A DNA stretch of 64,000 nt from assembly GCF_017298635.1 (NCBI RefSeq), contig NZ_CP071182.1:2952001-3016000 (forward strand). Direction: 5' to 3'. The notes beneath the pieces were generated by a model that saw only the letters and a list, made by a program, of their open reading frames with translations, had not been told where the DNA came from and searched no databases. Shown piece by piece: positions 61,078 through 64,000 of the stretch (position 1 is the stretch's first letter; the number at the start of each line of letters is the position of its first letter). Origin of the DNA: Paenalicyclobacillus mengziensis (GTDB lineage: Bacteria; Bacillota; Bacilli; Alicyclobacillales; Alicyclobacillaceae). The position numbers were made by a program, and so were the translations under genes.

Positions 61078-61833
61078 TTATGCATCAGGAAAGAGTTCAT
61101 AAAACGCGCTGTAGCGCTCATCTCGCGCCTTGTTTTTGCGGCTGTCGCGTTGTCGAGCGTTTTGCTGAGCCCCTGCTTTGGAAGCTCCTGTCTCGGTCCT
61201 CGCCTTTAACCGTTCTCGGTAACTTTCTCTGTATGTTTCCAACTCAGCTTTCGTACGGATTCGATTTCGTTGCCAGTCAAACAGAATTCGGTCAATGTAC
61301 TTAAAACTAAATTTGTTTGCAAGAACAGCCTCGCGTAGGGCCTCATTAATCATCCACTCCGGATGACCGTCGCGGTCCAACCATTGACGAATCTGTTCGC
61401 ATTCGAGCCCTGACAAAGGGCGCCCAAACTCCTCTTCAAACAGTTGCACTGGGTTTTGCGTCCATTCACGAATTGGCGATTTGGTTGGGTCCTTGCCACG
61501 AAGCCGTGTCCACAGCGGTTTAAGGTCAAAATATGTGCTGACTGTACCCTGTTCGTCGAGTCGTTCGCCCATGGCCAGAAACCCGGCCATGACGAGTTCG
61601 TTGATGGCATCGGTAACTTGTACCAAATCAAGGCCTGTCCGTTCGCATAACTCAGATGGCGTCAGGAAGTCGCTCTGTTCCACCTGTGCCGCAGCAACAA
61701 TCTGCAACAGCAAAACCGTATGTACGGGAGTCAGACCTAGGACCCCGGTTTGGGTAAGCCATCGATGTGGGATGGCCACGAACGCTCCGCTAAGGAAGTC
61801 GGCATTCGCACTTTCTCGGTCGGAAGGCTTCAA
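61078..61833 (-). CDS. dnaD: DnaD replication initiation/primosomal protein
   Basis: A 251-residue protein: N-terminal winged-helix domain (HTVLLLQIVAAAQVEQSDFL TPSELCERTGLDLVQVTDAI), the C-terminal DnaB-like domain (IREWTQNPVQLFEEEFGRPL SGLECEQIRQWL and EALREAVLANKFSFKYIDRI LFDW) with the Y-x-x-x-x-L-x-W signature, and a basic tail (RQRDSRKNKARDER). It helps load the DnaC helicase at oriC and restart forks. It follows asnS by 32 bases in the same direction, the normal Bacillota order asnS-dnaD. Its usual neighbour nth is not here. Confidence 0.95.
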   Translation of the reverse strand: MKPSDRESANADFLSGAFVAIPHRWLTQTGVLGLTPVHTVLLLQIVAAAQVEQSDFLTPSELCERTGLDLVQVTDAINELVMAGFLAMGERLDEQGTVSTYFDLKPLWTRLRGKDPTKSPIREWTQNPVQLFEEEFGRPLSGLECEQIRQWLDRDGHPEWMINEALREAVLANKFSFKYIDRILFDWQRNRIRTKAELETYRESYRERLKARTETGASKAGAQQNARQRDSRKNKARDERYSAFYELFPDA

Positions 61834-61865
61834 TGTCCGTCACCCCCTTTTTTCAGTGACTTTCA

Positions 61866-63161
61866 CTATGGGTACAGACGGTAAAGGGTACGTGGGAACG
61901 GGTTCGCTTCCCGCACGTGTTCGAGTCCACAAATCCACGCGACTGTACGTTCGAGACCAATTCCGAAACCTGAGTGCGGAACACTTCCCCATTGGCGCAG
62001 TTCGAGATACCAGCGGTACGCTTCTTCCGGCAGATGATGCTCCTTGAACCGCTGTGCCATCAGGTTGTAATCGTGAATACGCTGGCTACCGCCAATGATT
62101 TCACCGTATCCCTCTGGTGCCAACATGTCAGCGCACAGGACTACTTCTGGACGTGACGCATCAGGTTGCATGTAAAAGGCCTTAATGGCCGTCGGATAGC
62201 GTTCAATAAACACGGGGCGGTCAAATTGCGCCGCCAATTCCGTTTCATGAGGCGCCCCAAAGTCATCTCCCCACTTCAAATCATGTCCGCGGGACTGTAA
62301 CCATTTGATGGCTTCGTCATAACTCATCCGTGGAAATGGCGCCAAGACGGTCTCGAGTTTTGAGGTATCGCGCTCGAGAACGTGCAACTCTACTTCACAG
62401 TTATCGAGTACGTGCTTGACTACGTATGAGACGAACTGTTCCTGCAGCCGCAGGTTGTCTTCATGTTCGTAGAAAGCCATTTCCGGCTCAATCATCCAGA
62501 ATTCAATCAAATGTCGGCGAGTCTTCGACTTCTCAGCGCGAAACGCAGGACCCATCGAATAGACTTTTCCGAGTGCCATCGCAGCAGCTTCCATATACAT
62601 CTGACCACTTTGCGTCAGATAAGCATCTTCATCGAAATACTTAATATGAAACAGCTCCGTTGTTCCTTCAGCACTAGACGGCGTAATTACCGGTGGGTCG
62701 ACCCGCGTAAAGCCGTCGTTGTCGAGAAACAGTTGCATCGCTCGCTCTATCTCTGCCCGAATTTTTAGGATAGCCCGCTGTCTTGGCGTCCGTATCCAGA
62801 GATGGCGGTGGTCCATTAAAAAGTCGACACCGTGTTCCTTTAACGTGATGGGGTATTCGACAGATTCCCCCAGCGGAGTCATGGTCTGTACCTGAACCTC
62901 ATATCCGAGTGCAGACCTCGTGTCTGCTTTGACGATGCCTGTCACGATGACGGAGGACTCTTGCGTTAATGCTGCTGATTGCTCAAAAACCTGTTCATCG
63001 ACTTCGGCTTTGACGACGACGCATTGAATCACGCCGGTACCGTCGCGAAGTTGAAGGAAGTGGATTTTACCACTGGAACGTTTGTTGTACAACCATCCGC
63101 GAAGACGAACAGCCTGTCCTTCATACTGGCCTATTTGTGCGATTGTCGTAATGGGGTTCAC
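61866..63161 (-). CDS. asnS: Asparaginyl-tRNA synthetase
   Basis: A 431-residue class IIb synthetase: N-terminal OB-fold ([40 protein letters not shown]), motif 1 region ([20 protein letters not shown]), motif 2 ([20 protein letters not shown]) and motif 3 ([13 protein letters not shown]). The anticodon-binding residues lie in the OB domain. R-H-L-W-I-R and the FWMIEPEM strand with W-M-I-E-P-E-M distinguish AsnRS from AspRS. Charges tRNA-Asn. First gene of an asnS-dnaD operon; ATG 63161 follows GGAGGGAAT. I see no T-box in the 100 bases upstream. Confidence 0.97.
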   Translation of the reverse strand: MNPITTIAQIGQYEGQAVRLRGWLYNKRSSGKIHFLQLRDGTGVIQCVVVKAEVDEQVFEQSAALTQESSVIVTGIVKADTRSALGYEVQVQTMTPLGESVEYPITLKEHGVDFLMDHRHLWIRTPRQRAILKIRAEIERAMQLFLDNDGFTRVDPPVITPSSAEGTTELFHIKYFDEDAYLTQSGQMYMEAAAMALGKVYSMGPAFRAEKSKTRRHLIEFWMIEPEMAFYEHEDNLRLQEQFVSYVVKHVLDNCEVELHVLERDTSKLETVLAPFPRMSYDEAIKWLQSRGHDLKWGDDFGAPHETELAAQFDRPVFIERYPTAIKAFYMQPDASRPEVVLCADMLAPEGYGEIIGGSQRIHDYNLMAQRFKEHHLPEEAYRWYLELRQWGSVPHSGFGIGLERTVAWICGLEHVREANPFPRTLYRLYP

Positions 63162-63506
63162 CGGTGATTCCCTCCACAGTCCATTTCCGGGTCAAATGCG
63201 CTCATAAGCGGACCGACCCGCCTACATTCCTGTCGAAACAACATGCACAATTATAACACAACCTGCCGTACATTCAGGCATGGACTACGCCTGAGTGAGG
63301 CATTCTGCATAATCGAAAGACTCGACCGTCTTTATACAACGGGTGCACAAGGCAGCGTTCGATCATCATGGAATGGCCGAGAGTCGGCAGTATGCAAAGC
63401 AGCGCCCGCACCAGACCGTGCATGCGGTTGGCGGGCGCCCAAAGCGTCATCACTACGTCCAATACTTTCAATCCACGAGCTGAACAGCCGGTTAAATGAA
63501 GGCGAC
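63162..63506. other. Leader region of asnS and gap to FtsH-like gene
   Basis: About 345 bases. The first 30 hold the asnS RBS. No T-box consensus or gene recognised. A reverse frame 63274-63471 has no family features. Confidence 0.4.
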
Positions 63507-63998
63507 TTAGCCTACGGAGAGGTCAGATTCCATGGCCACGACACCAGAGACGGGATTCTTAATCGCAGATGTCTGGTCCTTTCTCCCTACACTCTCGAGC
63601 CATTCACGGAACTGTCGGCCATCGACGCTCTCTTCCTGCACCACGAGTTCCGCAAATGCAGCGATATCGTCTTGGTACGGTGTTAAGAGTTCGCGCGTGA
63701 CTCGGTCTTGTTCAGATAAGATGAACCGTACTTCGGTATCGAGCACTGCATCAGGCAGGTTCTCCTCGTCGACAATTCCAATCCTGGAGAGGCCGCACTT
63801 CACCATTGTTCTCGCGAGACTCGAGGCTTGCATGAAATCGTTTTGAGCACCTGTGCTCCGATTCCCGTAATGAAGTTCTTCTGCAAGGCTTCCTGCGAGT
63901 GCGACGTTAATTTGCTGCTTCAAGTGGTCAAGCGTATACAGATACCTGTCGGTCTCTGGAATCTGTCTTACGAATCCAAGTGCATTACCACGCGGCGC
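63507..63998 (-). CDS. FtsH-family ATP-dependent metalloprotease, M41 domain end (partial)
   Basis: The frame is open to the window edge and encodes the M41 peptidase end: APRGNALGFVRQIPETDRYL YTLDHLKQQINVALAGSLAE, ELHYGNRSTGAQNDFMQASS LARTMVKCGLSRIGIVDEEN. P-R-G-x-x-L-G, L-x-G-x-x-A-E-E and (S)-T-G-A-x-N-D are the FtsH signature; the third zinc ligand is the D of N-D. HEAGH and the AAA part would lie beyond position 64000. The replacement of the usual G-M-S by G-L-S and V-x-R-x-(M) by T-M-V-K-C suggests a paralogue rather than the housekeeping FtsH. Confidence 0.88.
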   Translation of the reverse strand, partial: APRGNALGFVRQIPETDRYLYTLDHLKQQINVALAGSLAEELHYGNRSTGAQNDFMQASSLARTMVKCGLSRIGIVDEENLPDAVLDTEVRFILSEQDRVTRELLTPYQDDIAAFAELVVQEESVDGRQFREWLESVGRKDQTSAIKNPVSGVVAMESDLSVG

Positions 63999-64000
63999 AA

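Noticed and set aside
63170..63270. T-box riboswitch upstream of asnS
   Set aside because: The AGGGUGGNACCGCG-type T-box core is absent in the leader.
1..64000. CRISPR array, rRNA or toxin-antitoxin/defence operon
   Set aside because: No regularly spaced repeats, no rRNA core sequence and no recognisable defence gene combination were seen; the NERD protein stands alone.

Overview
The window comes from an endospore-forming, low-to-moderate-GC Bacillota chromosome. Evidence for this is a GerA-type germinant receptor, CotF-like coat proteins, DnaD next to AsnS, a HemY-type porphyrinogen oxidase, AGGAGG-type ribosome binding sites and an FMN riboswitch. An Alicyclobacillaceae-like host is my inference; the sequence alone does not prove it.

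Layout. 0-8.8 kb: the end of an isoprenylcysteine methyltransferase-like gene, a thioesterase/BAAT gene broken by one stop codon, a NERD protein, a membrane glycosyltransferase, a membrane protein, two GNAT acetyltransferases around a decayed MFS transporter, and a GrpB protein. 8.8-10.7 kb: a complete IS1634-type element with terminal repeats and target duplication. 10.7-28.4 kb: an accessory zone of small enzyme genes (Cj0069-like, MerR with an epimerase, 2H phosphoesterase, DinB, lipoprotein, ECF sigma with anti-sigma, AAC(6')-like and other GNATs, YfiT-like, MBL-fold, APH, peptidase E). Truncated, stop-containing or fused relics of the same families are interspersed. 28.5-53.6 kb: a zone dominated by mobile elements. 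Three are inserted in host genes and retain target duplications: IS3 in a methyltransferase, IS66 in a GerA germination gene, and IS1634 in a sulfotransferase. Between them lie remnants of IS4, IS21, a second IS1634 copy, a second IS3 copy and a group II intron maturase. Two segmental duplications also involve this zone. 53.9-64 kb: a more conserved backbone with a sodium/solute symporter and its small partner, coat proteins, hemY, an FMN-riboswitch-controlled EamA transporter, a YihY/BrkB protein, a CBS fragment, dnaD, asnS and the C-terminus of an FtsH-like protease.

How the genes work together. The clearest functional units are the ECF sigma/anti-sigma pair, the MerR/epimerase divergent pair with a 19-bp-spaced promoter, the germinant receptor locus (A subunit broken, C intact, B convergent), the DUF3311/SSS permease pair, and the riboswitch-terminator-transporter unit, probably for flavin uptake. 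I found no convincing new defence or biosynthetic system. The most notable feature is the scale and recency of genome decay: identical IS copies, exact target duplications, single in-frame stops in otherwise intact genes, and concatenated gene fragments.
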